The notes beneath the pieces are model-generated. The model was given only the letters and a program-made list of their open reading frames with translations. It searched no databases and was not told the origin of the DNA. A DNA stretch of 64,000 nucleotides from Neomoorella carbonis. Its GTDB lineage: Bacteria; Bacillota; DSM-521; Neomoorellales; Neomoorellaceae. Positions 16,034 to 24,381 of the stretch are shown here, piece after piece (the first letter of the stretch is position 1; every line of letters begins with the position of its first letter). A program made the translations under genes and the position numbers. The stretch covers positions 868,001 through 932,000 of the forward strand of contig NZ_CP136420.1 in NCBI RefSeq assembly GCF_045278715.1, read 5' to 3'.

Positions 16034-16868
16034 ACTCCAGAACCGCCTCAACGATCTCGACGGCCGGCAATGGCTGTACTGGACCGACACCCTCTACATT
16101 ACCGCCTATCCCCCCGATGCTACCCACCCTTTACGTAAGCAACACGGAGCCATGAAACCCCCGGAGGTAATGGCGGAAATTATCCGTTTTTTTACTAAAA
16201 AAGGCGAGCTCGTCCTGGACCCCTTCGCCGGCGTGGGAGGAACCCTGCTGGGGGCGGCCCTGGCCGGGCGGCCGAGTCTCGGTTTTGAACTCGACCCCCG
16301 CTGGGTAGCCATCTACCGGTCCATCCAGCGCGATTTTATCATCGCGAACGGGGTTATCTGCCGCCGGGAAGAGGCGGTGGCCGGTGGGGAACCCCTGACG
16401 GGGGAAATGCGCGAGGGCGACTGCCTGTCCCTGCTCAAGGAGTTACCCTCCGAAACTGTTCCGGCGGTAATTACCGATCCTCCTTACGGGATTAACCATG
16501 GCGCTACGGGCTTCAGCAAGGAAACCAACTTTAATATGCTTTCGCCTTTGCTGGCTAATGATTTGGGCCGGGCCCCCGACCTGCCCAGTTTCCTGGGGCG
16601 CCTGCAGGAAATCGGGCTGGAGATTCGGCGGGTACTCATGCCCGGCCGCTACCTGGTCATGCTGGTGGGGGATCGTTACCAGCAGGGAGAATATGTTCCC
16701 CTGGGCTTTTTAGTGGCCCAGGCCATGCGCGAGATCGGTTTCAAATTTAAAGGGTTGAAAATCTGGTCCAACAAGGCCACCCGCCGTCACCTTAAGCCCT
16801 ATGCTATAAAATCAGTCTTTGTACCCAACATTACCCACCAGAACATCCTTATCCTGCGGAAGGAATGA
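16023..16868 (+). CDS. orphan site-specific DNA methyltransferase (N4-C or N6-A type)
   Basis: A 281-residue AdoMet-dependent methylase. The AdoMet motif LDPFAGVGGTLLGAALAG (66-73 core) with the acidic FELDP strand precedes the catalytic DPPYG (152-156), and GRYLVMLVGDRY follows. Motif I therefore comes before motif IV, unlike the common beta class, although the stretch before motif I (MKPPEVMAEIIRFFTKKGELV) resembles beta-class C-termini. No restriction endonuclease or specificity gene is next to it. ATG 16023 is chosen; GTG 16011 is possible. The target sequence cannot be read from the gene. Confidence 0.85.
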   Translation: MTGKLQNRLNDLDGRQWLYWTDTLYITAYPPDATHPLRKQHGAMKPPEVMAEIIRFFTKKGELVLDPFAGVGGTLLGAALAGRPSLGFELDPRWVAIYRSIQRDFIIANGVICRREEAVAGGEPLTGEMREGDCLSLLKELPSETVPAVITDPPYGINHGATGFSKETNFNMLSPLLANDLGRAPDLPSFLGRLQEIGLEIRRVLMPGRYLVMLVGDRYQQGEYVPLGFLVAQAMREIGFKFKGLKIWSNKATRRHLKPYAIKSVFVPNITHQNILILRKE

Positions 16869-16878
16869 TGCAAAGTTG

Positions 16879-17817
16879 ATGCAATTACTGGCTGTCGGGG
16901 CCCAGGTGGGTGCCCTGTTTTTCTATGTCCTTCTGGGCTTCCTGGGACGCCGGCGTAAGATTTTAACCGCCCAGGGCGACAAAGTTATTTCTGACATTAT
17001 TTTTTACTTTACCATGCCCGCCCTTACCATCACCTCCATGAACCTCAAGGTTTCCGGCCAGGAATTGACAAACGCCTTCCTAATCCTGGCCGCCGCGGTG
17101 GTGCTGGTCCTGGGATCCTACGCCCTGTGCATCCTGGCAGGGGCCTGGCTGCGCCTGCCGTTGAAGACCGATTATGCCTTTCGCTTTACCACCGCCTTCG
17201 GCAATGTGGCCTACCTGGGCTTTCCGGTGGCCTACATCCTCTGGGGCCAGTTGGGCGTCTTTTATGCCGCCATGTATGCTCTGGGCCACAATGTCCTCTT
17301 CTGGACTCTAGGAGTCTGGTTGATGCAGGATCACCAGGAACCCCAAGGCCTCGACTGGCGCCAGATTTTGAACATCAATGTCCTGGCCATTATCCTGGGC
17401 CTAATCCTGGCTATATTCCATTTCCAGCTGCCGCCCCTCATTTTTCGTCCCCTGGATGGGCTGGGCCAGGCTACCATACCCCTGGCCCTCCTCCTGGTGG
17501 GTTCCATGCTGGCCGAATCTCCCATCCGCACCCTGGCCGGCAACAAGATAGTTTACCTGATGGTGGCAGTCAGGTTGATAATCTTACCCCTCCTGGCCCT
17601 GGGGGCCATGTTCCTTGTTCCAGGCTGGGATAAGAGTGTCCGCCTGCTGGTGATTATGGAGATGGCCATGCCGGCGGCGGCCATTGCCCCGGCTGTGGCG
17701 CGGAAGTATGACGGCGATTACACCCTGATCTCCGAAGGGGTGGTGGCTACCACCCTGGTTTCCTTGTTAACCATCCCTCTGTGGGCCTGGTTGTTAAATT
17801 ACCATATATTGACATAA
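16879..17817 (+). CDS. AEC (auxin efflux carrier) family transporter
   Basis: An integral membrane protein of 312 residues with about ten hydrophobic segments and AEC-family features: FLGRRRKILTAQGDKVISDIIFYFTMPALTITSM in the first repeat, FGNVAYLGFPVAY and the C-terminal MEMAMPAAAIAPAVARKYDGD. Bacterial members export small organic acids such as malate, but the substrate cannot be told. ATG 16879 is the chosen start. An upstream in-frame extension lies inside the methyltransferase gene and is hydrophilic, so it is rejected. Confidence 0.88.
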   Translation: MQLLAVGAQVGALFFYVLLGFLGRRRKILTAQGDKVISDIIFYFTMPALTITSMNLKVSGQELTNAFLILAAAVVLVLGSYALCILAGAWLRLPLKTDYAFRFTTAFGNVAYLGFPVAYILWGQLGVFYAAMYALGHNVLFWTLGVWLMQDHQEPQGLDWRQILNINVLAIILGLILAIFHFQLPPLIFRPLDGLGQATIPLALLLVGSMLAESPIRTLAGNKIVYLMVAVRLIILPLLALGAMFLVPGWDKSVRLLVIMEMAMPAAAIAPAVARKYDGDYTLISEGVVATTLVSLLTIPLWAWLLNYHILT

Positions 17818-17911
17818 AGTCCTATTTTTCTGGCAGGAAAAATCAGCCCAGGTGTCAAATATTACCAGGGAAATAATGGTTTATCCTATAAAACTGGAAG
17901 AGGTGACACCC

Positions 17912-19402
17912 GTGGCCAAAAAGCCTAAAAATGCCCCGGCTCCCAGGATAACTAAAGTTAAAGTAACGGGAAAATTAGATTCCCTCACCGACCTGCTCAA
18001 ATTACGTTTATTTGAGTACTCGCCCCAATCGGTGGATGAGCTGGTTCAGGAAGCGCAGCAGCACCTGCTGACCAGCCATAATCTGGCCAAGATCCAGAAA
18101 AACGTGAACCGCTGTCTGGCCAAAAACCCCTGCTTTCGCAGTGAAGGCAAGGGATTGTGGTGCCTGCGCCTGGACGGCTTGAAGGAAAACGATGCCGCTC
18201 ACCGCGTCCTCCAGGCCCATGGAGATGCCCTGCGTTTAAGTGAAATCAACGAGGAGTTAAAGGAAGCCGGCAAGCCGGAAGTACCGGGAGAACAAAAGCT
18301 GGTAGCCGACGGTCGTTTCTTGCGGCTAAAAGACGGTCGCTGGGGCCTCATCCACTGGGCCTATGTGGAACCGGAGCCGGCAGCTGAAGTGGCAAAAGGA
18401 GTGCAGGAGGCGGCACCTGCGGCGGTGGGAAATTCCCCCACCCTGGGAAGCCAGCATCCTTCCCCTGTCCAGGCAATAGCCCCATCTGCTGCGGCCGAAA
18501 AGTCCCGGCCCCAGCCGGTTAATGCGGCCGTGGCCACTGGTAACGGCCGGGAAACGCAGCCTCCGGGTTCTCCAGCCAGGACAGCGCCAGGCAGGGGCGG
18601 CAGCGGCCCCCAGGTAGTGGAAATGCCCCGGGCCGGCGAGCAGATTCTCCCCCTGGCCAAACCGGCACCGGCGGCTAAAGAAAGCGATTTCTGGGACAAG
18701 TTATTTCCCCTGAAGCACACCGGCGAGAAGACGGCACCTCCGGCGGCCCCGAAATTTACGCCGGTAAAGAACGCCACCGTGGAACCGCCGGCCTGGGAGG
18801 AAATAGCCGCCGGGGCCGAAGCCGCCGTCCTCACCCTGGAAACAGAAAAGTTAACCCCGGCCCCCAAGGAATTTAGCCTCATTAACGGCGGTAAGGCTGC
18901 CGTCGGCCGCCAGGTGGAGCAAAAGGATGAAGAAAAAGAAAAGCTGCGCCAGGAAATAGAAGACCTGCGCCAGGAGAATAAAAACCTGTTAAGCGATCTG
19001 GAAAAACTCCACCGGCGTAAGGAGGAATTGCGCCAGGAGCTCACCCAGATAGAAGAGCAGCTGGTAAACTTAAGGGTTGAGCGGGATACCCTGAAGAAAA
19101 GGGTCAGCCACCTGGAGACGCGCCTCATGCAGCTCCAGGGAACCCTCAATAAAACCGTCAGCGATGCCCAGGCCGAACAGGCGCGCCTGAAGCAACAGCT
19201 GCGGGAGCAGGAATACCGTCTCCAGACGACTCTCATTGCCAATGAAGACCTGGAACGGACGGTGGCCGACCTGCAGAAGGAACGCCAGGAGCTAAAGCGC
19301 CAGCTCGCCTTCTGGCCGGTACGCCTGGCCTTACGTCTGGCGGCCCTTTTCGGTTTCGGCCTGCCGCGGGAAAGGACGCGGGCCAGGGCCTACAGCCGCT
19401 AG
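17912..19402 (+). CDS. winged-helix-like / coiled-coil protein of unknown function
   Basis: I do not recognise a characterised family. With GTG 17912 (AGAGGTG a few bases upstream) the product has 496 residues. The first 170 contain two short repeats that look like winged-helix or HARE-HTH-type domains: LTDLLKLRLFEYSPQSVDELVQEAQQ... GKGLWCLRL and AHRVLQAHGDALRLSEINEELKEAG... DGRWGLIHW. About 170-330 is Pro/Ala-rich and disordered. About 330-470 is a strong coiled coil (EEKEKLRQEIEDLRQENKNLLSDLEK), and the end is basic (RERTRARAYSR). In-frame starts at 17852 and 17876 have weaker ribosome sites. A DNA-binding or structural role is only a guess. Confidence 0.7.
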   Translation: MAKKPKNAPAPRITKVKVTGKLDSLTDLLKLRLFEYSPQSVDELVQEAQQHLLTSHNLAKIQKNVNRCLAKNPCFRSEGKGLWCLRLDGLKENDAAHRVLQAHGDALRLSEINEELKEAGKPEVPGEQKLVADGRFLRLKDGRWGLIHWAYVEPEPAAEVAKGVQEAAPAAVGNSPTLGSQHPSPVQAIAPSAAAEKSRPQPVNAAVATGNGRETQPPGSPARTAPGRGGSGPQVVEMPRAGEQILPLAKPAPAAKESDFWDKLFPLKHTGEKTAPPAAPKFTPVKNATVEPPAWEEIAAGAEAAVLTLETEKLTPAPKEFSLINGGKAAVGRQVEQKDEEKEKLRQEIEDLRQENKNLLSDLEKLHRRKEELRQELTQIEEQLVNLRVERDTLKKRVSHLETRLMQLQGTLNKTVSDAQAEQARLKQQLREQEYRLQTTLIANEDLERTVADLQKERQELKRQLAFWPVRLALRLAALFGFGLPRERTRARAYSR

Positions 19403-19406
19403 GCCC

Positions 19407-19436
19407 TTGCTAAAAATGGCAAACTTGGTTTATAAT
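19407..19436 (+). promoter_or_regulatory. sigma-A promoter before the ABC transporter genes
   Basis: TTGCTA (19407-19412), 18-base spacer, TATAAT (19431-19436). The expected start is near 19443, only a few bases before the hairpin at 19451, so the first thing transcribed is a terminator-like structure. Confidence 0.6.
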
Positions 19437-19450
19437 ATTACTAAACCTTA

Positions 19451-19477
19451 ACCCCGGTTAAAGCGGGGTATTTTTAT
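19451..19477 (+). terminator. rho-independent terminator or attenuator
   Basis: A stem ACCCCG/CGGGGT (19451-19456 with 19464-19469) is followed by ATTTTTATT. It may end transcription of the upstream coiled-coil gene, or act as an attenuator on transcripts from the promoter at 19407-19436. Confidence 0.75.
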
Positions 19478-19497
19478 TGAGGCAGGGTGGATAGGCA

Positions 19498-20418
19498 TTG
19501 ACGGATGTAGTCCGGGCGCGCGGCCTGGTAAAGAAATATAACGGTTTTACGGCTGTCAAGGGAATAGATTTTGCGGTCCGTCCCCGGGAGTGCTTCGGCT
19601 TTTTGGGACCTAACGGCGCCGGAAAAACCACCACCATCAAGATGATCCATTGTTTTACCCCTGTGACTGCGGGTAGTTTGGAAGTGCTGGGCTACGACGT
19701 GCGCAGCCGGCCGCGGGAAATTAAGGCCCGGCTGGGGGTTGTATCCCAGGAGGATAATCTGGACCCGGAGTTAACCGTAGAGGAAAACCTGCTTCTCTAT
19801 GCCGGCTATTTCGATATCCCCCGGGACGAGGCCCGCAAGCGCGTCCAGGAGCTCCTGGCCTTTACCGGCCTGGAGGAAAAGGCCAGGGTTGAGGTCGATC
19901 ACCTTTCCGGGGGCATGAAGCGGCGCCTGGCCATCGCCCGGGCCCTGGTAAATAAGCCGCAGCTTTTAATTTTAGATGAACCAACCACCGGCCTGGATCC
20001 AGAAGCCCGCCATATGATCTGGGAGAAACTGCGCCAGCTAAAAGCGGCCGGGGTAACCTTGATTCTCACTACCCACTACCTGGAGGAGGCGGCTCAGCTG
20101 TGCGACCGGCTGGTCATTATGGACCGGGGGATAATCCTGGAAGAGGGGTCGCCCGGAGAGCTGGTCGAGCGCCATGTCGGCCGGGAAGTCCTGGAACTGG
20201 CACCGGTAGACGACGAGGCCGGGTCCATTTTAACCCTGGTGGACGGCAGCATCCTGGCCCACCAGACCATAGGCCGGACCCTGTATTTATACACCAGCGA
20301 CGGCCGCGAAGTCTGGCGGCAGGTCCAGGGCTTAAACAGTAAATTCAGCCATATGAGGTTAAGGCCGGCGACCCTGGAAGATGTTTTCCTCAAGCTAACC
20401 GGGAGGGGCCTGGATTAA
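19498..20418 (+). CDS. ABC-2 type transporter ATP-binding protein (NodI/DrrA-like)
   Basis: A 306-residue ATPase with Walker A GPNGAGKTT (residues 37-45), the signature LSGGMKRRLAIARAL, Walker B LLILDEPTTGLD and the H-loop TTHYLEEA. The C-terminal 80 residues form the accessory domain common in DrrA/NodI proteins. It pairs with the permease that starts 2 bases after its stop. The start is TTG 19498; the ribosome site is weak. The substrate is unknown; relatives export drugs or lipids. Confidence 0.9.
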   Translation: MTDVVRARGLVKKYNGFTAVKGIDFAVRPRECFGFLGPNGAGKTTTIKMIHCFTPVTAGSLEVLGYDVRSRPREIKARLGVVSQEDNLDPELTVEENLLLYAGYFDIPRDEARKRVQELLAFTGLEEKARVEVDHLSGGMKRRLAIARALVNKPQLLILDEPTTGLDPEARHMIWEKLRQLKAAGVTLILTTHYLEEAAQLCDRLVIMDRGIILEEGSPGELVERHVGREVLELAPVDDEAGSILTLVDGSILAHQTIGRTLYLYTSDGREVWRQVQGLNSKFSHMRLRPATLEDVFLKLTGRGLD

Positions 20419-20420
20419 GA

Positions 20421-21182
20421 ATGGATATTTCTTACCGTGCCTGGAAGGTTTTCTGGCGTAATTTTGTCGTCTTTCGCAAGACCTGGCTGACCAACATCAT
20501 GTTCAATTTCCTGGAACCCCTCCTTTACCTGGTGGCCATGGGTTACGGCATGGGCCACTATATCCCGGCCATCAAGGGTATGAGCTACCTCCAGTTCCTG
20601 GCGTCGGGGCTGATTGCCTCTTCGGCCATGTGGGCTACGGCCTCCGAGTGTACTTATGACAGCTTTGTGCGCATGAAGTTTCAAAAGACATACCATGCCA
20701 TTGTGGCGACCCCGGTGAGCCTGGATGAGGTAGTAGTGGGGGAAATGCTTTTTGGGACCTTTAAAAGTGTCCTCTATGGTACGGTTATTTTACTGGTGAT
20801 TTTCTTGCTCGGCCTGGTGCAGTCGCCAGCGGCCTTGCTGGTGCCCCTGGTGCTGGTGTTATGCGGCTTTGTCTTTGCCGAACTGGGGATGATCTGGACG
20901 GGCCTGGTACCCAAGATTGATACCTTCAGCTACTTTTTTACCCTGATTATTACCCCTATGTTCCTCTTTGCCGGCGTTTTCTTTCCCCTGGATGCCCTGC
21001 CTTTAATCGTCCAGCGCCTGGCCTGGCTGATCCCCCTTTACCATGTGGTGGAGCTGGTACGGCCCCTGATCCTGGGGCAGTTAAGCCCGGGTCTCCTGCT
21101 CCATGTAGCCTGGCTGGTAGTTTTTATTGCCATCTTTTTCTACCCGCCCCTTTACCTCCTGCGTAGGCGTTTAACGGGCTAG
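20421..21182 (+). CDS. ABC-2 type transporter permease (NodJ-like)
   Basis: A 253-residue membrane protein with about six hydrophobic segments. GLIASSAMWATASECTYDSFVRMKFQKTYHAIVATPVSLDEVVVGEMLFGTFKSVLYGTVILLV and ITPMFLFAGVFFPLDALP are typical of NodJ-type permeases. It forms the transporter with the preceding ATPase. No regulator gene lies next to the pair. Confidence 0.9.
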   Translation: MDISYRAWKVFWRNFVVFRKTWLTNIMFNFLEPLLYLVAMGYGMGHYIPAIKGMSYLQFLASGLIASSAMWATASECTYDSFVRMKFQKTYHAIVATPVSLDEVVVGEMLFGTFKSVLYGTVILLVIFLLGLVQSPAALLVPLVLVLCGFVFAELGMIWTGLVPKIDTFSYFFTLIITPMFLFAGVFFPLDALPLIVQRLAWLIPLYHVVELVRPLILGQLSPGLLLHVAWLVVFIAIFFYPPLYLLRRRLTG

Positions 21183-21247
21183 CAGGTTGTCCCGGAAGGG
21201 AGAATATGTTATCCTGGGTATAAGGTTAAAAAAGGGGGGCAATAACC

Positions 21248-21418
21248 ATCATAACCCTCGGCACTTTATTCAGTCCTTACGCCTGGATACTCATTATCCT
21301 GGCGGCAGTAATCATCTTTGGTCCCAAAAGGTTGCCGGAACTCGGCCGCGGCCTGGGCCGGACTATCAACGAATTTAAAAAAGGCCTTGATGCTGACGAC
21401 AAGCCGGAGAAGAAATAG
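21248..21418 (+). CDS. tatA: TatA-type twin-arginine translocase subunit without a canonical start codon
   Basis: The frame open from 21230 to 21418 encodes a clear TatA: ITLGTLFSPYAWILIIL-type membrane helix, the FGPKRLPELGRGLGRTI hinge and amphipathic helix, then a short charged tail (about 56 residues). No ATG, GTG or TTG exists in frame between the upstream stop (21227-21229) and the helix. Candidate initiators are ATC 21248 (8 bases after AAGGGGGG), ATA 21251 and ATA 21242. TatA forms the protein-conducting part of the Tat pathway. No tatC is in the window. Either a rare start codon is used or an ATG has been lost (ATG to ATC). Confidence 0.8.
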   Translation: MITLGTLFSPYAWILIILAAVIIFGPKRLPELGRGLGRTINEFKKGLDADDKPEKK

Positions 21419-21449
21419 AGCCTCCCATCCCATTTACGGAGGTGGCAAA

Positions 21450-22487
21450 ATGCTCACCCGGCCTTTACTGGCCATAGACATCGGCGGCGGCACCCAGGAT
21501 ATCCTGCTCTACCGTCCGGACCAGCCGCTGGAAAACTGCGTCCAGCTCATTTTACCCTCGCCGACGGTAATCTGCGGCCGGCAGGTGGAGGCAGCCACAG
21601 CCGCTCGCCGGGACGTCTTCCTCACCGGTTACCTTATGGGTGGCGGAGCCCTGGTAGGAGCTTTGCGCCGCCACCTGGCTGCCGGTTTAAAAGTCTATGC
21701 TACGGCTCCGGCAGCGCGGACGGTTTATGACGACCTGGACAGGGTGCGGCAACTGGGCATTGAAATAACTGAGGAACCGCCCGGGGATGCAGTAACCATA
21801 AAGACGGGCGATGTTGATCTTGATACCCTGGCCGGTAGCCTGGCTCCCTATGGCGTCAGCCTTCCGGCGGAAGTGGCCATAGCCGTCCTGGATCACGGCG
21901 AGGCGCCGAAAGGTACAAGCGACCGTCTCTTTCGTTTTCAGCACTGGCAGCGCTTTGTTGCCGGCGGCGGTAGACTGGCAGACCTGCTTTACCGGGAGCC
22001 GCCGCGTTATCTCACCCGCATGCAGGCCGTACGGGAGCAGGCGCCGGGGGCCTGGCTCATGGACACCGGCGCGGCCGCCCTGTGGGGTGCCCTGTGCGAT
22101 GCCAGGGTGGCGGCCTACAGCGAGGAAGGGTTGATCGTTGTCAACTGCGGCAACCAGCACACCATTGGGGTTCTCCTCCAGGGGCAGCGGGTATGGGGCC
22201 TGTTTGAGCATCATACCAGCTGTTTAAGCGGCCACAAGCTGGCTCGTTTTGTCGAAAAGCTGAGGGCCGGGGAGCTAACCAATGAGGAAATCTTTAATGA
22301 CGGCGGTCACGGATGTTATATTGATCCCGGTTACCGGCCGGGTAGGGGCTTCCGTTTCGTTGCCGTAACGGGTCCGCAGCGCCGGCTGACCATACACCAG
22401 GATTACTACTGGGCCGCCCCTTATGGTGACATGATGCTCAGCGGCTGTTTCGGCCTGGTGGCCGCTGTGGCCGGTGACACCCGGTAA
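21450..22487 (+). CDS. DUF1786 family protein
   Basis: The product has 345 residues from ATG 21450 behind GGAGGTGG. The N-terminus LLAIDIGGGTQDILLY is an ASKHA-type phosphate-binding motif, and VVNCGNQHTIGVLL, DTGAAALWGAL and the C-terminal Cys/Trp-containing DYYWAAPYGDMMLSGCFGL are family features. DUF1786 proteins are found in anaerobes and methanogens and have no proven function, though the fold suggests nucleotide binding. It follows tatA by 31 bases and is probably co-transcribed with it. Confidence 0.8.
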   Translation: MLTRPLLAIDIGGGTQDILLYRPDQPLENCVQLILPSPTVICGRQVEAATAARRDVFLTGYLMGGGALVGALRRHLAAGLKVYATAPAARTVYDDLDRVRQLGIEITEEPPGDAVTIKTGDVDLDTLAGSLAPYGVSLPAEVAIAVLDHGEAPKGTSDRLFRFQHWQRFVAGGGRLADLLYREPPRYLTRMQAVREQAPGAWLMDTGAAALWGALCDARVAAYSEEGLIVVNCGNQHTIGVLLQGQRVWGLFEHHTSCLSGHKLARFVEKLRAGELTNEEIFNDGGHGCYIDPGYRPGRGFRFVAVTGPQRRLTIHQDYYWAAPYGDMMLSGCFGLVAAVAGDTR

Positions 22488-22495
22488 AATTGCCC

Positions 22496-22524
22496 TTGAC
22501 AGGGGTCGGACTTTGGGCTAAACT
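22496..22524 (+). promoter_or_regulatory. sigma-A promoter of the pyr operon
   Basis: TTGACA (22496-22501), 17-base spacer, TAAACT (22519-22524). Transcription would start near 22531 and produce the PyrR-binding leader. Confidence 0.85.
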
Positions 22525-22530
22525 ACCATC

Positions 22531-22632
22531 TCGAAGGTCCTTTTAAGTTAGTCCGGTGAGGCTAGCAAAGGAGTAAGAGAAATATACTAGTGGTATGCTA
22601 AGCCTGCGCCAGCCTTCATGCGCAGGTTTTTT
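22531..22632 (+). promoter_or_regulatory. PyrR-dependent transcription attenuator leader
   Basis: The leader carries AGTCCGGTGAGGCT at 22550-22563, an exact fit to the PyrR-binding loop consensus (ARUCCNGNGAGGYU), within a stem formed by GTTA.../...TAGC. Downstream is the intrinsic terminator at 22603-22632. PyrR with UMP or UTP would stabilise the binding hairpin and allow termination, lowering pyr expression when pyrimidines are plentiful. pyrR itself is the first gene. Confidence 0.92.
22603..22632 (+). terminator. attenuator terminator of the pyr operon
   Basis: A perfect 7-bp stem CCTGCGC/GCGCAGG (22603-22609 with 22620-22626) is followed by six T residues. It lies directly before the pyrR ribosome site. 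Confidence 0.92.
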
Positions 22633-22655
22633 AATGCCCGGAGGAGGGGTTGAGG

Positions 22656-23222
22656 ATGGAGCTGACGGTAAAAGCCAGGATCATGGATGCCGATAAACTG
22701 CGCCGGGCCCTGACCCGCATAGCCCATGAGATCCTGGAACGCAACCGCGGGACGGAAAACCTGGTCCTGATCGGTATCCGGCGCCGGGGTGTACCCCTGG
22801 CCGAGAGATTGCAGAAAATCATTGAAGAGATTGAAGGTGTAAAGATACCGCTGGGTATCCTCGATATCACCCTTTACCGCGATGACCTGACAACATTAAA
22901 TATCCAACCGACAGTTAATGAGACGAAGATACCCTTTGAGGTTACCGGGAAAAAGATAGTCCTTGTAGACGATGTCCTTTTTACCGGGCGCACTATCAGG
23001 GCCGCCCTCGATGCCCTGTTTGACCTGGGACGACCGCGGAATATACAACTGGCGGTAGTAATCGACCGGGGGCACCGGGAACTTCCTATCCGTGCCGATT
23101 ATGTCGGCAAAAATGTTCCCACTTCTTGCAAGGAAGAGATAGCCGTCCAACTCGAGGAAATTGATGGCGTCGACCAGGTATTGATCAGGGAATTGCCGCA
23201 TGAACTCGATGTTAGTCCTTGA
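22656..23222 (+). CDS. pyrR: PyrR bifunctional pyr operon regulator / uracil phosphoribosyltransferase
   Basis: A 188-residue phosphoribosyltransferase-fold protein. The PRPP-binding loop KIVLVDDVLFTGRTIRAALDAL, the basic RNA-binding region (GIRRRGVPLAERL) and the family C-terminus (EEIDGVDQVLI) are present. It binds the leader RNA described upstream. ATG 22656 follows GGAGGAGGGG; an in-frame TTG at 22650 is less well spaced. Confidence 0.96.
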   Translation: MELTVKARIMDADKLRRALTRIAHEILERNRGTENLVLIGIRRRGVPLAERLQKIIEEIEGVKIPLGILDITLYRDDLTTLNIQPTVNETKIPFEVTGKKIVLVDDVLFTGRTIRAALDALFDLGRPRNIQLAVVIDRGHRELPIRADYVGKNVPTSCKEEIAVQLEEIDGVDQVLIRELPHELDVSP

Positions 23223-23291
23223 AATTATTCCCTACAATACCAGTGTTGCCTGGATACTGAAACTAATAAACTTGGCAGGGAGTGAACGCCG

Positions 23292-24380
23292 TTGCAAGGG
23301 TTTCTGGTGCTGGCCGACGGTACGGTTTTTACCGGCGAGGCCTTTGGCTATCCCGGCCGCTGCCATGGCGAAGTAGTTTTCAACACCAGCATGACCGGTT
23401 ATCAGGAGATCCTGACCGATCCCTCTTACTGTGGCCAGATTGTCGTCCTCACCTATCCCCTGATTGGCAACTACGGTATTAACGCCGAGGACTGGGAATC
23501 CGAGCGCCCCAGGGTGGCCGGCTTTATCGTCCATGAGGCCTGTCCCCGACCCAGCAACTGGCGGGCCACCGGGGACATCGATCATTATTTAAAAGCAAAC
23601 CGCATCCCGGCCCTTCAAGGGGTAGACACCCGCGCCCTCACCAGGCACCTGCGCCGCCACGGTACCATGCGGGGCATCCTGGCCACAGGGGAAGTTGACA
23701 TCGAGGAACTGAAGACCAGGGCCGCCATGGAACCGCCTTTAAGCGGTCCCAAACTGGTGCCGGCCGTGACCAATAAGGAACCTTTTACGGTTGAGGGCGG
23801 CGAGCGCCGCATCGTCCTCTATAATTTCGGTGTCAAAGAGAATATTATTCGCTGGCTCCGCCGCGTGGGCTGTACGGTCATTGTCATGCCGGCCCGGAGT
23901 ACCGCGGCTGAAATTTTAGCCGCCCGGCCCCACGGGGTGGTCATTTCCAACGGCCCGGGCGACCCCAAGGATGTCCCCTACGGTGTGGCCGCCATCCGGG
24001 AATTCCTGGGCAAAGTACCGGTGATGGGCATCTGCCTGGGCCACCAGCTCCTGGCCCTGGCCCTGGGGGGTGATACTTACAAGCTTCCCTTCGGTCACCG
24101 GGGCGGCAACCACCCGGTCAAAGATCTGCGTACCGGCCGGGTCTATATCACCTCCCAGAACCACGGCTACGCCGTCCGGGCCGAAACACTACCGCGAGAC
24201 GTGGCCGTCTCCCACATCAACCTCAATGACGGCACCGTTGAAGGCCTGCGCCACAGGCAACTGCCTGTCTTTTCCGTCCAGTACCACCCCGAATCTTCTC
24301 CGGGACCGACGGATTCCGAGTACCTTTTCCATGAATTTATCCGGATGGTAGACGACAACCGGGGAAAGGAGGGCCATTGA
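23292..24380 (+). CDS. carA: carbamoyl-phosphate synthase small subunit
   Basis: A glutaminase subunit of 362 residues. The N-terminal domain (VLADGTVFTGEAFGYPG) is followed by a class I glutamine amidotransferase domain with the nucleophile Cys in VMGICLGHQLLALALGG and the closing His/Glu in FSVQYHPESSPGPTD. It supplies ammonia to CarB. The start is TTG 23292. The carB start is 2 bases after its stop. Confidence 0.96.
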   Translation: MQGFLVLADGTVFTGEAFGYPGRCHGEVVFNTSMTGYQEILTDPSYCGQIVVLTYPLIGNYGINAEDWESERPRVAGFIVHEACPRPSNWRATGDIDHYLKANRIPALQGVDTRALTRHLRRHGTMRGILATGEVDIEELKTRAAMEPPLSGPKLVPAVTNKEPFTVEGGERRIVLYNFGVKENIIRWLRRVGCTVIVMPARSTAAEILAARPHGVVISNGPGDPKDVPYGVAAIREFLGKVPVMGICLGHQLLALALGGDTYKLPFGHRGGNHPVKDLRTGRVYITSQNHGYAVRAETLPRDVAVSHINLNDGTVEGLRHRQLPVFSVQYHPESSPGPTDSEYLFHEFIRMVDDNRGKEGH

Positions 24381-24381
24381 G

